Assembly: GCA_033398695.1 (NCBI GenBank)
Contig: CM065810.1
Location: 144,895,858-144,959,857, forward strand
Reading direction: 5' to 3'
DNA length: 64,000 nucleotides
DNA from: Orobanche coerulescens
Taxonomy: Eukaryota > Streptophyta > Magnoliopsida > Lamiales > Orobanchaceae
Shown: piece after piece, positions 10,992 to 21,527 of the stretch
How positions within the stretch are numbered: position 1 is the first letter of the stretch
Layout: each line of letters opens with the position of its first letter
Notes under the pieces: generated by a model
What the model was told of the DNA's origin: nothing
Database searches by the model: none
The model's input: the letters and a program-made list of their open reading frames with translations, nothing else
Translations under genes and position numbers: made by a program

Positions 10992-11753
10992 GGGGCTGTT
11001 TGTTTGGCTCTTAATGGTTACATTAAGAGCCTACATCTGAATCGCTAAGAGGCCAGGACTGTTTGGCAAAAAAAATATGACATCTTAATGGTTACAATAA
11101 CCTCTTAACCATTAAGCATTCATACCCCCTCTCAACCATTAAGAGGCAAACAATTTCCAGATTTACCCCTCCTCTTAAATTAAGAATTATTATTCATAAT
11201 TATTATTATTTTTTAAATAAATTTAAATAAAAAAATATTAGACATAATTATTATTATAATTTTCTAATGAATTAAATTAAAAAATATTATACATAATTAT
11301 TATTATTATTTTAAATGAATTAAATTAAAAAATATTATGCATAATTATTATTATTATTATTTCAAATGAATTAAATTTAAAAATATTATACATAATAATT
11401 ATTATTATTTTGAATGAATTAAATTTAAAAATATTATAGATAATAATAATTATTATTATTATTATTTTAAATGAATTAAATTTAAAAATATTATACACAA
11501 TTATTTATAAAAATTAGCGTTTTTATTTATAAAAGGAGAGGTTTTGGTACGTAAGGAGAGGAAAAATGGGATTTTTAATCGCTACTTTTATACAGAAGGG
11601 TAAAATGATAATTTATTACCATTCAGAGTTACCATTCAGAACAGTTACCAAACAACCAAATTTCATTCTGCACTCAACCATACAGAGTCTCTCAACCATT
11701 CTGGCCTCTCAACCATTCTGCACTAAATCATTCAGCAACTGCCAAACAGCCCC
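10992..11753. mobile_element. Tourist-like (PIF/Harbinger) MITE, 762 bp
   Basis: The ends are GGGGCTGTTTGTTTGGC and its complement GCCAAACAGCCCC, flanked by TTA direct repeats at 10989-10991 and 11754-11756. A TTA target duplication with GGGGCTGTTTG termini fits the Tourist/PIF-Harbinger superfamily. The interior is AT-rich with repeated ATTATTATT...AAATGAATTAAATTTAAAAATATTATACATAA units and has no transposase. The unit 2 copy is 38754-39511. Confidence 0.82.
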
Positions 11754-11833
11754 TTAGGGTCACAGCCCAAAGGTTTATTCAGTTCTCGACAACTAGAATA
11801 TAATCACGGGTCATGCAATCTGACAACAAAATA

Positions 11834-12275
11834 TTATTCGTACTCATCAAGTAACGAACTCTAGAGGCCCCATCCGACCCTACTTGGCATCACACAAATA
11901 CAGTTCGTACTCATAAAGTAACGAACTCTAGAGGCCCCATCTGACCCTACCTGGCATCACATAAATACGGTTCGTACTCATCAAGTAACAAACTCCAGAG
12001 GCCCCGTCGGACCTTACCTACTTTGTTCGTACTCCTCAAGTATCGAACTCCAGAGGCTCCATCCGACCCGCTTAGCGTCACAAAAATATGGTTCGTACTC
12101 ATCAAGTAACGAACTCCACAGCCCCATCGGACCTACATGGTACACACATACACTGTTCGTACTCCTCGAGTATCGAACTCCAGAGGCCCCGTCCGACCCT
12201 ACCTGGCATCACACAAATACGGTTCGTACTCATCAAGTAATGAACTCCAGTGGCCCCGTCGGACCCTACCTGGTT
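11834..12275 (-). repeat. 68-bp tandem repeats within minus LTR (seven units)
   Basis: Each unit starts GTTCGTACTCATCAAGTAAC and continues through GAGGCCCC.TC.GACCCTACCTGGCATCACACAAATAC. Seven units, some shortened to about 62 bp. The unit 2 copy is 39593-40035. Confidence 0.85.
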
Positions 12276-12433
12276 CTACACAATAACATAGCCATCCACA
12301 ACATATATCAACACCACATTCACAAAACACAACACATATCAACAACACCACATTCACAACCCACAAGGAGATAAGCTTCTCAGACAACAACAAATAGCAC
12401 CATCTCCTTACAAAGGAGCCAACAACAATATCA

Positions 12434-12456
12434 CACAAACACACACACACACACAC
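12434..12456. repeat. (AC)n microsatellite
   Basis: A short run of CACACA that is clearly longer in unit 2 (about 40189-40227). It is one of the few length polymorphisms between units. Confidence 0.85.
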
Positions 12457-13510
12457 CTTGCCGAAAGGATATAACATTAAGTCCACTAGCGATATAGTCA
12501 TACACAACGGTACCACACGAAGAATAAGGCATTTCAATATACAACACTAATACACATTCTCTGACTGACACATTGTTCACAAACACACGAGTTGATTTTG
12601 AAGAAAACCTTTATCAAGAATAAACCGATTCTTTTGAAAGTTCATTACAAATATTCAAATTTCACATATAGTCAATTACCAACTATTACATCTATGAAAC
12701 ACGAAGTGTATGGGCAAGATACTTGCCTCGAAACCATAAGCAATGAACGGATGTGGTCGAGAAGCCCCTGAACTTCCAAGAACAACCAAGAACCCGACAG
12801 CCCCACAAACACTCAATTCGGATGAGGAATCAACAAATGATGATGTTAAACATGATCAAGACCTCGATATATGATGATAATCTGCTCAAGGATTGAAATC
12901 CTCGTCAAATCACCCAAAAACCGAGAGAGAGAGAGAAGTGAAAAATGGGGCTGAAAAATGCGATTGTCCTATTTATACACCTGAACAAAACGGTCCAGCA
13001 AAAGAACTCAAATAGTGCCGTGTTCCAACAGACGCTAATTATGCATTATATGCTGATAGTGTAGACTTTGCTATTTAGACCATAACTCATTCGCCCGGAC
13101 TCCGATTGACTCACCATTTGAATCATTGGAAAGCTAACTTGATGCTATATCACATTGTAACGTTTCAGAATTTTTTGACTTTATAAGTGCTGTGGTGATC
13201 TTACAAAGTCGACCCAAATGCACAACAACGATACTCCTCGACAAAACAATGATCATTCAACATGCAATGAAATACTAACACACAACACCAACGATCCAAA
13301 TAAAAAATAAACAAATAACAAAGTCCGACATACAATTATATAAACACAAGCGCCACATATCCACTTTACATCGTAAATACGATAGCACGATACCAATACG
13401 TATCAATGAACGAGTAAATAATACTAACCGCTCGACAACAGAAAAACAATACACTGCATAAAATGACACACAATTAAAGATAACTGGAAATAAAAATCTC
13501 GGGTATTACA

Positions 13511-14334
13511 AAAGCATCAACATTATCATTGTTCGGTGTATTTTTATGCTCAGGGACCTCACAGCGGTCCATATTAATAGTGGTCTTCTCGAAGCAAAAA
13601 GTAGGGGCACAGATACCTCTGTTAGTCATGTCCTGAAGAACTTTGTTTGTTGTCTTTCTAATATCTACATTCGGGATGGTTATCATCCTTTCAGCACCCT
13701 ATTCTTTGTTCATCTTATTCCGCATCAGTTTTTCTGTGTCTTTTTTCCTCTTACATCGCGGCCACGATGTTCTTCCATTGTGTTGCTGAGTGGGCTGAAA
13801 AAGTTGTCTGCAATTTGGATTGAAGAACCAGCTTGGAAGATGAAATTACTATTTTCTTCTCCACTCACTGAATTTAGAGGATTGGTCTTATTTTACCGAC
13901 TGGGTACTCGCGATTTCTTCTTCAGAATGCATAATTCTCTTACCATGCGTTGATGAGAAAGTTCGATTACGCAACACATCAGAGGGCTCCAGTCTGTTTT
14001 CTTTCCAGTTGGGACTGAGGTTTCACCCAACTTATGTTTTGCATCATTACTCTGATTCTTAGCAGTGTCTGCGTTAAGACACCTATGGACTTGGTTTGAC
14101 TTAGGAGCTGGCTTCACTGCGGCTGTCCTCTTCCTTCAGTTAACAACCATACATTCTCCGAATTCTTTGTTTTTTGATTTATCCACAAGCCATTTTTGTT
14201 TCTTAGCCGAACTTGTAGACGTGTTTTCTGAGGCATTTTGATTGGTAAAATCTTAACTCGGAACATCTTGGCAATTATCTTTACTTGGGCAAAAGGATTT
14301 TTTATGGCCAACTTTCCCACAATTTTGATTGGTA
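13511..14334 (-). pseudogene. LINE-A ORF1, downstream part with zinc knuckle half
   Basis: The minus strand reads NCGKVGHKKSFCPSKDNC near 14320-14262, the second half of a CCHC zinc knuckle as found in ORF1 of plant L1-type LINEs, followed by a polar Lys/Ser/Asn-rich tail without known domains. ORF1 proteins of this kind bind element RNA and have a DUF4283 domain upstream of the knuckle. That upstream part lies at 20045-20640, also on the minus strand, where it ends in VNHKIYQ. The two are separated by LINE-B, flanked by TTGGTA on each side. Stops and a frameshift disable it. Confidence 0.65.
14329..14334. other. Candidate LINE-B target-site duplication (left)
   Basis: TTGGTA here recurs at 20045-20050, one base after an A7 run at the LINE-B 3' end. 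Six bases is short for an L1-type target duplication, so chance is possible. Continuity of the interrupted ORF1 across the insertion supports it. Confidence 0.5.
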
Positions 14335-15230
14335 GGCCGTGCTTTATTTAATGAAGCATGGTCAAACGTGTTTGCAGTTTCTACTGTTACTCACCTGCCA
14401 CATGTTCATTCGGATCATGCACCCCTTCTTATCCAGTGTCGATTTTCCCCGACTCGTCAAAAGTCGTCATTCCATTTCCAGAATATGTGGATTCATCAAT
14501 ACACATTTCTGGACACTGTTAGGGAGGTTTGGCTTATCCCGACTGGTTTAGTTGGCATGTATAATTTACAGGCCAAACTACTCAGGGTCAAGCACAGACT
14601 GAAACAGTGGAACTGGTGTGTTTTTGGAAACCTTCATACGAAGTTGGATGAGGCCTTGAGGGCTACTGATGAGGCCGAGCGGCGATATGATTCGGACCCT
14701 ACTCCAGAAAATAGAACCGCTATACACTGTTTTTGCGCTGAGTACCAACTTCGTCTCTCCATGGAGGAAGATTTCTGGAAACAGAAGGCTACAGTTCATT
14801 CGGTTGTTGAGGGCGAGCGCAATACCCGTTTCTTTTAGGGTTTTGCGAAGCAGAAGCATTGCCAGTCTTATATTCACAGTATCGATGATGATGGTACGAC
14901 TATTGCTATTGAGACGGACATCCGTTCATCTGCTGTGAATTACTTCAGGACTCTGCTTACATCCGATGGTGATGTTCTCACCCCTCGGATGACACTTGTT
15001 TCCCTTCTATCCCCCTTATTTTGATTCTGATAGTTTATGTGTCCCCCCATATCCCCAGGAGATTCGTGCTGCGGTTTTTGATATTGATCCTCATAGCACT
15101 TCTGGGCCCGACGGGTTTTCGTCTTTGTTTTTTCAGCATTGTTGGGAGATTGTATCTTTCGATGTGGAGGGGGCTGTGCTCGAGTTCTTTGATGGTCATC
15201 CCATGCCTCCGGCCTTCACGGCGACCACGG
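14335..15230 (+). pseudogene. LINE-B ORF2: endonuclease end and start of RT
   Basis: ORF2 multifunctional protein, first part. It begins at GRALFNEAWSNVF, within the APE-type endonuclease, and contains HSDHAPLLIQ, the conserved SDH motif at that domain's C-terminus. A helical linker rich in KHRLKQWN follows, ending ERNTRFF. An in-frame TAG comes directly after RFF, and a frame change follows before the RT N-terminal motif SGPDGFSSLFFQHCWEI (about 15100-15150). The text stops at TATTV, where the solo LTR enters, and resumes as VILIPKKP after it. Both units share the TAG. Confidence 0.78.
15226..15230. other. Target-site duplication CACGG (left)
   Basis: CACGG directly before TGTAACACCC is repeated at 16988-16992 directly after GGGTATTACA. 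A perfect 5-bp duplication fits LTR-retrotransposon integration. Confidence 0.9.
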
Positions 15231-16987
15231 TGTAACACCCCCGAGATATTCGGAGAATATCACAGAGCTGTGGATCCCTGCCTGGGACCCACTAGGCTAG
15301 TTTTTTTACATATAACGCGTCAAATTTCACATGGTCCACTTGGGAATCAATAAATCCGATACAAATAAGGAGGTTCAAACCGATGACATCCAAGACCACT
15401 AGGAAATACAAGAAAGTTATACATCAACCGGAAAAGGACTTTCCTAAAGTACTCGAGTACCATTTATTATTACAAGGATGAAACGGACCAAAGAGAATAA
15501 TGCTCAAAATAAAGGGAACCCAACTAGCCACAGTATCACGCCTCGCCATCATCATCGTACCATCCCGGTGCTCGTTCGTAAGGATCCTTAGAACCTAAAA
15601 AACACAAAAGGAGTTTTCCCCACACGAGAGGGGTTAGGGCAAGTATTACAAGTGAAACGTCACATCTTACGCATAAAAGCATATGCACCAATTCAAAGCC
15701 ATGATAATGATTTTACGGAAAATGCAATTATCCAAATATATCTCAATAATGACAATATCTCTTGATTAGCCATGGACTCGACAATGCGCAAATCCCTCCC
15801 CGACCCCATCGGGTCATCTCGGAGTGGCTAACCCAAATGTTCATGGAACCGTCCTAAGCGGAACCCTCCTCGGCCCCGCCAGGTCCTCTAGGAGTGAACA
15901 AATATAACTCTCACACTCATATGCATTACTTTCCACATTTAAGAATATAACTTTCACAAGAATCACTTGCCTGGAATGGGAGAAAAGGGTACGAACGACA
16001 AAGTCCAAGATTGAAGGATTCGACAACCCCGAACCTAGACAAATTCGTGATCAACCATCAATAATCTATCGGTAGGAAAATAAGTTGGAATCCACCTGAA
16101 TTTACTACCCACGATACATGTATTCCGGTAATAAAACTTCTAGATGGTGAAACTCACTCAACCATCCCAATACTCAACAATCTCCGGAAATACACCAATA
16201 AACCCATTGGAAAACATGTATCCAAGTAGATAATCCATACTCCACATATTCCAATACAATAGCAAGGTAACTCGAAGAGATCGGAAGGAAAACCCCCAAA
16301 TCCCGAAATTCTAGGGTTATGTAAAGTTTACCTTGATTTGGAGCGGTGGAGAGGATTAAATGTTGAATAATCCGAACTAGAAGCTTAGAGGTGTTTCTAG
16401 ATGATTGCAGCTCGAAGAAATCTTCACAAATCACCCGGAATCGCCCAAAATCACCCAAGGAAGGAGAAAGGGGATGAAATGAACTTCTCTCCCAAAAATT
16501 CGCTGAAAAAGGGGTGATCTGACTCACGTGCCGCGGCGCGGACTGAGTGTGCCATGGACCGCGGCTAAAATTCGCGAGCAGCTCCCAGCTTAGTGCCGCA
16601 GCACGGCCACCAGAGGGCCGCGGCATGCGGTACAGCCGCTGCCAGGTTGAGTCTGCAAGGTGCGTGCCGTGGCGCGCAACCCCTTGTGCCGCGGCGCACA
16701 CTGTTTGGGACCAAAAAGTGACGAAAAACGACCCGGGAAGAGAATAAACGTAATAGAACTCCAAACTTGGGAATAATAACACGAAATGGAATTGCGGGAA
16801 CCCCAAAATGGCGGTTCCGAATGATGATTACGAAAATTGGTTCAAAGTCGCATGATCCGAATAAGAAAGAGTAAATTCGAAATGATATGAGCTCTAAGAT
16901 CAACATCAACTCACTAAATACTTACAACGAGTGTTAAAATACAGGAGCACGAAAATGGAAAAATTTACAAAAAGTACGGGTATTACA
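15231..16987 (-). mobile_element. Solo LTR (1,757 bp) inside LINE-B ORF2
   Basis: Bounded by TGTAACACCCCC and GGGTATTACA with CACGG on both sides, and with no internal domains or second LTR. This is what remains after recombination between the two LTRs of an element. Orientation is inferred as minus because the reverse strand starts TGTAATACCCG and ends GGGGTGTTACA, like the Tekay-like LTR. It contains a GC-rich block with several GTGCCGCGGC palindromes (16527-16700). Open frames within it (for example 16174-16806) have no family resemblance. The unit 2 copy is 42986-44738. Confidence 0.87.
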
Positions 16988-16992
16988 CACGG
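16988..16992. other. Target-site duplication CACGG (right)
   Basis: Right partner of 15226-15230. Removing the LTR and one CACGG restores continuous ORF2 coding from FTATTV to ILIPKK. Confidence 0.9.
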
Positions 16993-18836
16993 TCATCTTG
17001 ATCCCAAAGAAGCCTGTTCCGAGCGGTTGGTGGATTCTGGCCTATTAGTTTGTGTAATGTGACCAATAAGATTATCACGAAAATGCTTAACGCTCGGCTC
17101 ACTTATGTCCTCCCTCTTGTCATCTCTCCGAACAGTGGATTCGTTCGGGCGGGTTATTACGGATAATATACTTTTGGCCTATGGTGATTCACGACCTCCA
17201 CGTCTCGGATTTTCATGGTGTCCTGAACCTTGCGCTGAAGCTTGATATGGCTAAGGCGTATGATAGGGTTCACTGGCATTTTTTACGTGAGGTCCTAGTG
17301 AGGATGGGATTCCCGGCTAGATGGATTCTGTTCATCCGTCACTATGTCGATAGTTGCACGTTCTCCATTCTGGTGAATGGCAGCCCGACCAGTTATTTTG
17401 CCTCTAGTCGGGGTTTGCGTCAAGGCGACCCCATTTCTCCATTGCTCTTTGTGCTTGCTGCCGATTACTTATCGCGCTGCTTGGATCGATTCATATGTGA
17501 CCATCCTTTGATGAGGTATAGAACTGCCGGACGGCCTTTCCCCGTCTCGCACCTCTCCTATGTCGATGACATCATTATATTCACACGGGCTGTGGATGAT
17601 GGTATCGTTGACCTTATGCGACTCCTGGATCACTATTCCATGGCCTCCGGGCAGATGGTTAACATCCAGAAGAGCACTTTTATCCTCGCTCTGAAGCACG
17701 CACCTCGTTGGCATCAGAGAGTTCATGATCTTACTGGTTTCCGTCAGCGTGATCTCCCCATCACCTATCTTGGTGCACCCCTTTACAAAGGCTTTATGAG
17801 ACGAGAGCTCTTTGCTGGGGTGAAGCAACGGCTGTTAGATAGGATCTCTGGTTGGTCCCATCCCCACCTTGCTTTTGGGGGTCGCTTGGCTCTTATTAAG
17901 AGCACTCTCTTCACGATCACTCTGCACCTTCCTCAGGTGTTGGACCTGTCCCAGTATGTTATCCACGAGCTCGAGCAGATTACGGCGAGATACTTCTGGG
18001 GTGCTGTCGGTTCTAAGAGGAAGACGCATTGGGTCCGTTGGCAGCAGATTTGTCGCCCGGTCTCTGAGGGAGGCCTCGGGATTCGGAGCCTCCCGGATAT
18101 GGCGAGAGCTTCTAGTTATAAGCTCTGGTGGCGTCTTCGCGCGGGCACATCTTTTTGGGCACAGTTTATGCTCCGCAAATACTGCTTCGTTGGCCCTTCT
18201 ACGCCTATGTGTACTGCTCTTAAAGCTCATGCCAGCCGCCTTTGGCGCCCTCTCCTCCGCGTGGGTATCGAGGCTCAGGAGTTCATCTCTTGGACTCTCG
18301 GTAGTAGCAGCGGGGAGGTCAGTTTTTGGGATGACACTTGGATTGGGGATAGGCCTATTTCGTCTTATTATCAGATTACTGGTAGACCCCATCTTAGGAT
18401 TAATGATCTCTGGGTTGATGGGAGTTGGGACAGGGGTAGACTCGAGTCCATTGTGGGTGAGGAGCTAGAATTTACCACTCAGTTCATAAAGGATATTCTC
18501 GCGACTCCCATTGTCGAGGAGGATTCGGATAGCATGTGCTGGAATCTTACATCTTCGGGTGCCTTCTCATTGTCGTCAGCTTGGTCTCACATCAGGGTGA
18601 GGGATCAGGCTAATCTCATTTTCGGGGCCATTTGGACTACCTTACTCACACCTACGATATCGGTGTTCATTTGGCGACTTCTACTGCGACGGATCCCGAC
18701 TGATGATGTCTTACAGGGGAGGGGCGTTTCCTTGGCCTCGAGATGCTCATGTTGTACCCTTACCCCTACCCATACCTACTATTCCGAGACCCTTGCCCAC
18801 CTTTTCTTAGAGAGTGACGTGGATCGTGACGTGTAG
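16993..18836 (+). pseudogene. LINE-B ORF2: reverse transcriptase and zf-RVT
   Basis: Reverse transcriptase that would copy LINE RNA at a nicked target. The open part from 17181 shows LKLDMAKAYDRVHW (first catalytic Asp), SRGLRQGDPISPLLFVLAAD, LSYVDDIIIF with the YVDD catalytic pair (17559-17570), and FGGRLALIKS. The zf-RVT region follows, with RCSCCTLTPTHTYYSETLAH, and the frame stops in DVDRDV. Upstream, 16993-17180 carries the RT start in broken frames; unit 2 reads straight through from VILIPKK, and each difference is at a CAG/CTG site. In both units a TAG at 18834-18836 separates it from RNase H. Confidence 0.85.
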
Positions 18837-19168
18837 GAGTATTTTGGCGCTTGGACTCATTTATCCTTACCCCATACAGATAATATCTTTGAGCTTCTAA
18901 GTTTTTTCTCACATGGCAACACACTTTAGGTACGCAACTTTCATTTATTCGTTGTCTGATCCTTTGGTTCATTTGGACGGAGAGGAATAGTGTAAAGCAT
19001 AGGGCAGTTAGTTTTCTTGCTTCTCATGTTATTGTGCAGGTGGAGCGCCATGTTTCTTTACTAGCTGTTGCGGGGTTTATTTCTTCAGAGTTCTGAGCAG
19101 GGTGCTCGCTTCCTGACCATTTCCAGTGAGCTACTCCCTCTCCCGCCCAGACTCATCGCTCCGTTCCG

Positions 19169-19676
19169 GTGGCTTGGCTTCGACCCGAGTCCCCTTGGAT
19201 CAAGCTGAACACGGATGACTCATTTGATAGAGATACTCAGATTGCTGGTGGTGGGGGTCTGATTAGAGATCATCACGGAGAGTTACTCCTTGCTTTCCAC
19301 TCCTCTTTTCAGGCCCCTTCGAGCTTTGATGCAGAGATCCAGGCGCTTGCTGTTGGACTGATTTTGATTTCCCAGAGATCGAGACATGTTTGGATTGAGC
19401 TTGATCTTTCTTCTTTGTGGCGACCACCTTTCATCTGGCCGTCGGGGCTCTTGGCAGGTTCGTCACACCCTTATGCGTATCCGACACATTCTCCGAGGCA
19501 TTCAGTACAGAGTCACTCACATTTTCTGGGAGGGCAACAGGTCGGCTGATTATCTCTCTGAGCTCGGCATGTCGTCCCTCGGTATTCAGACTTATACATG
19601 TGATACTGCTCCTCTATTTCTCCTCTCTCTTATACGGATGGACCAACTTGGCTACCATTCTTTTAGATTTAGGTAG
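19169..19676 (+). pseudogene. LINE-B RNase H domain
   Basis: Plant LINE-type RNase H (RVT_3 family), which would remove the RNA strand during insertion. It has WIKLNTDDSFDRDTQIAGGG (beta strand with catalytic Asp), AEIQALAVGL (catalytic Glu) and HVWIELD. After WIELD this copy reads LSSLWRPP, while unit 2 reads AAAVATLLSSGRR and stays open to 47433. The DNA difference is GATGCTGCTGCTGTGG against GATCTTTCTTCTTTGTGG, which is more like base-calling failure over CTG repeats than mutation. The RNase H end (HIFWEGNRSADYLSELG) continues in another frame. Confidence 0.82.
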
Positions 19677-19704
19677 TATTTTATCACTTGATTTATTGCT
19701 ATGA

Positions 19705-19950
19705 GCCCGCTCATTAGCCCACTTTTTCTTAGTGGTGCACCTTGTATTTCTCTAGCCGGCTGCGAGCATTTTAGTTTCTATGATCCGGTTTATGGCCCAC
19801 TTTTGGTCATAATTCGGATGTGACTTTTCACCTATCGGTCTGCACATTAGCCCACACATTTAGTGGTGCACCTTGTAAATCTTTAGCGGGCCGTAGGCAT
19901 TTAGTTTTTCTTTTAGATTTAGGATATTTTTGGTCATAATTCGGGACTGA
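19705..19950 (+). repeat. Imperfect direct duplication in LINE-B 3' UTR
   Basis: The series TTAGCCCAC..TTAGTGGTGCACCTTGTA...TAGC.GGC...GCATTTAGTTT...TTTTGGTCATAATTCGG occurs twice, from about 19711 and 19850. It lies between RNase H and the A-rich end. Confidence 0.75.
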
Positions 19951-20044
19951 TTACTTGTACTCTCGATATTTTATTTATCTCACAGGTTGGTGGGTCCCGC
20001 CTCAACCCCCGTCCACAATGGACGTTTTTTCTTGAGAAAAAAAC

Positions 20045-20640
20045 TTGGTAAATCTTATGGTTAACACAATCCCAATTCAAGGGGTACATCAGTTCGGACG
20101 CATTGAATGTGTTGCCATCTATCTTGATAGGATCTCTATTGCACGTAGCCAACGATTGGATAACTGATTCATTAAACATTTCAACTGGTAAATTCAAGAC
20201 ACGAACCTAGGTGATCGCACTCTCAAAAATATCCATATCTGCTCTAAAATTTGGTTGCCATTTATGAATAGATAAAAAACTCCACGCCAATTGCCATGGA
20301 CCTCCAGTAAGTATATGTTCCCTGGTGTTCGCTGCAATTGACTTAAGGCAATAGGAATTGTAACCCAAATCGACTAAATCAAATTCGCCACCTCACATGT
20401 TGTCGATTTTATTGACAAGAGCTGGGTAGAACCACGGCTTACCAAGAATTTTGATGAGGATTGCCTCTTTCCATGGTCCTTCCATAGTTACTTGAAGTTC
20501 TGGGGCGAACACCACCTGCTTGAAAGGTATGGTCTCGCCGGCTGAAATAATTGTGATCATGTTTCTTTCTTCAACCATTTTTGATTCATCAACTTTGACA
20601 TATTTTCTTCCCGATACTGTTTGAGAAAAATCTGTTCACA
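20045..20640 (-). pseudogene. LINE-A ORF1, DUF4283 domain
   Basis: The minus strand from about 20640 reads TDFSQTVSGRKYVKV, then EGPWKEAILIKILGKPWFYP, GGEFDLVDLGYNSYCLKS, ILTGGPWQLAWSFLSIHKW and LPVEMFNESVIQSL...PIKIDGNTFNA. This is the complete DUF4283 pattern of plant LINE ORF1, including the GGPW and LPVE..N motifs, ending VNHKIYQ just before the zinc knuckle that continues at 14334. Two stops replace expected tryptophans (NM*GG near 20396; AIT*VRV near 20200), and both are the same in unit 2. The LINE-B insertion separates the domain from its knuckle. Confidence 0.78.
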
Positions 20641-20649
20641 TACGATTTT

Positions 20650-21444
20650 GGCTCACCTTGTTCAGCTTTGTTGAGAAAATGGCTGGAATTAGGTCCACAT
20701 ATAGGTTATTAAGTCGAATAAAATCTAATTGGATTTCATCAAATAGGTCGTTCTTGTGGTGGAAGAATTTGGGTGAATTGTTTTAGGTTGAAGGTTCCTT
20801 ATTTTTCGATAATATCACATTTTCTTTGGGTAATGGGAACTAAATCTATTTTTAAAAGTTTCATGTTTATAAGATAAGGTTAGGGTTTATGTTGATTTAA
20901 AAAATTTACATGTAAGTTCAATCCAAAACAGTACCTTGTTAGAGATATTTTTACATATATCAAGGATTCATGGCTTTTGGTTATCTTAATTGTGATGAAA
21001 TCTTTGAATTCTTGGAGCTATGGTCTCCCATTTTCAGGATTAAATCGGGATTTGAAGAGGCTCTTCAGATGGCATTTTTCACACTGAAGATATGTATCTT
21101 ATGTTTTTCGAAGCTGTTTCTCCTCACTAGGACATCAAGTTTTCTTGGGCTAAACTTTAGTGGAAGGCAATTTCGTCCAAAGTGTCGATATTTTCGTGGA
21201 AGCAATTCGAGGAAGGATTCTGACAAAAGTTAATCTACATAGGACGGGCTTCAATCTAAACAATGGAGGTCTTATGTGTGTTAATTGTAACACGGTTTCA
21301 AAATCAGTGCAACATCTTTTTGTGTCATGCTCAGTTTCGGTTACTAGTTTGGCTCAGGATTTACAATTTGTTGAGTTATGTTCTTACCTACTCAACATCT
21401 TTAGATTAATTTCTCACTCTTTTTGTTATTCTTTTAACGATTAG
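20650..21444 (+). pseudogene. LINE-A ORF2 C-terminal remnant (zf-RVT)
   Basis: Plus-strand, stop-ridden remnant of the ORF2 end. It reads SFLWWKNLGELF and SLGNGN..IYF in the early part, resembling the SLWW-KDL and GNG-x-FW motifs between RT and zf-RVT. Then AISSKVSIF, AIRGRILTKVNLHRTGFNLN and CVNCNTVSKSVQHLFVSC give the zf-RVT ligands C-x2-C, H and C. One frameshift lies near 21190. It directly adjoins inverted ORF1 at about 20640-20650, the arrangement left by twin priming. The unit 2 copy is 48407-49201. Confidence 0.7.
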
Positions 21445-21527
21445 GAGTCGAATATCTTATATCGTATTCCATTAAGACTGCAAGTCTGATTTTGTGTTGA
21501 TGCTGCAATTACTCTGTACTTGTATTG

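Larger units (their letters stand above)
10532..13510 (-). mobile_element. Tekay-related LTR, minus orientation, probably incomplete
   Basis: Read on the minus strand it begins TGTAATACCCGAG at 13510 and runs to CCCGTTGTATGGGAGTGTTG beside the plus-strand LTR. It shares with that LTR the TGTAATACCC start and, on its own sense strand, the block around GAGTCAATCGGAGTCCGG (13081-13139). It carries a MITE and a 68-bp repeat array. No internal retrotransposon domains adjoin it. It is either a solo LTR whose last bases were displaced by the Tekay-like insertion or an LTR cut at the unit junction. Confidence 0.65.
14335..20044 (+). mobile_element. LINE-B, 5'-truncated L1-type LINE inserted in LINE-A
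   Basis: A plus-strand non-LTR retrotransposon truncated within the ORF2 endonuclease. Order: endonuclease C-terminus (SDHAPLL), linker, reverse transcriptase with YVDD, zf-RVT, RNase H, 3' UTR, and a short A7 tail at 20037-20043. It is interrupted by a solo LTR at 15231-16987. ORF1 and the endonuclease N-terminus are absent, as is usual after incomplete target-primed reverse transcription. The unit 2 copy is 42098-47801. Confidence 0.82.

Noticed and set aside
11834..12275. Array of 62-68 bp units as a possible satellite
   Set aside because: It is internal to an LTR and present once per unit, so not an independent satellite.
16174..16806. Open 210-residue minus-strand frame
   Set aside because: It lies entirely in the solo LTR, has no family motif, and its unit 2 counterpart differs in the middle. 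It is a chance frame in a GC-rich block.
15226..16992. Intron within LINE-B ORF2
   Set aside because: The boundaries are TG...CA with a CACGG duplication, which fits an LTR and not GT-AG splice sites.
17835..18392. 185-residue minus-strand frame and a 199-residue plus-strand frame over the LINE RT
   Set aside because: Shadows of the LINE-B reverse transcriptase in other frames; no independent motif.
20650..20970. Independent gene beginning at a plus-strand ATG near 20676 (MAGIRSTYR)
   Set aside because: It reads into SFLWWKNLGELF and SLGNGN, part of the LINE ORF2 C-terminal pattern, and is broken by stops.
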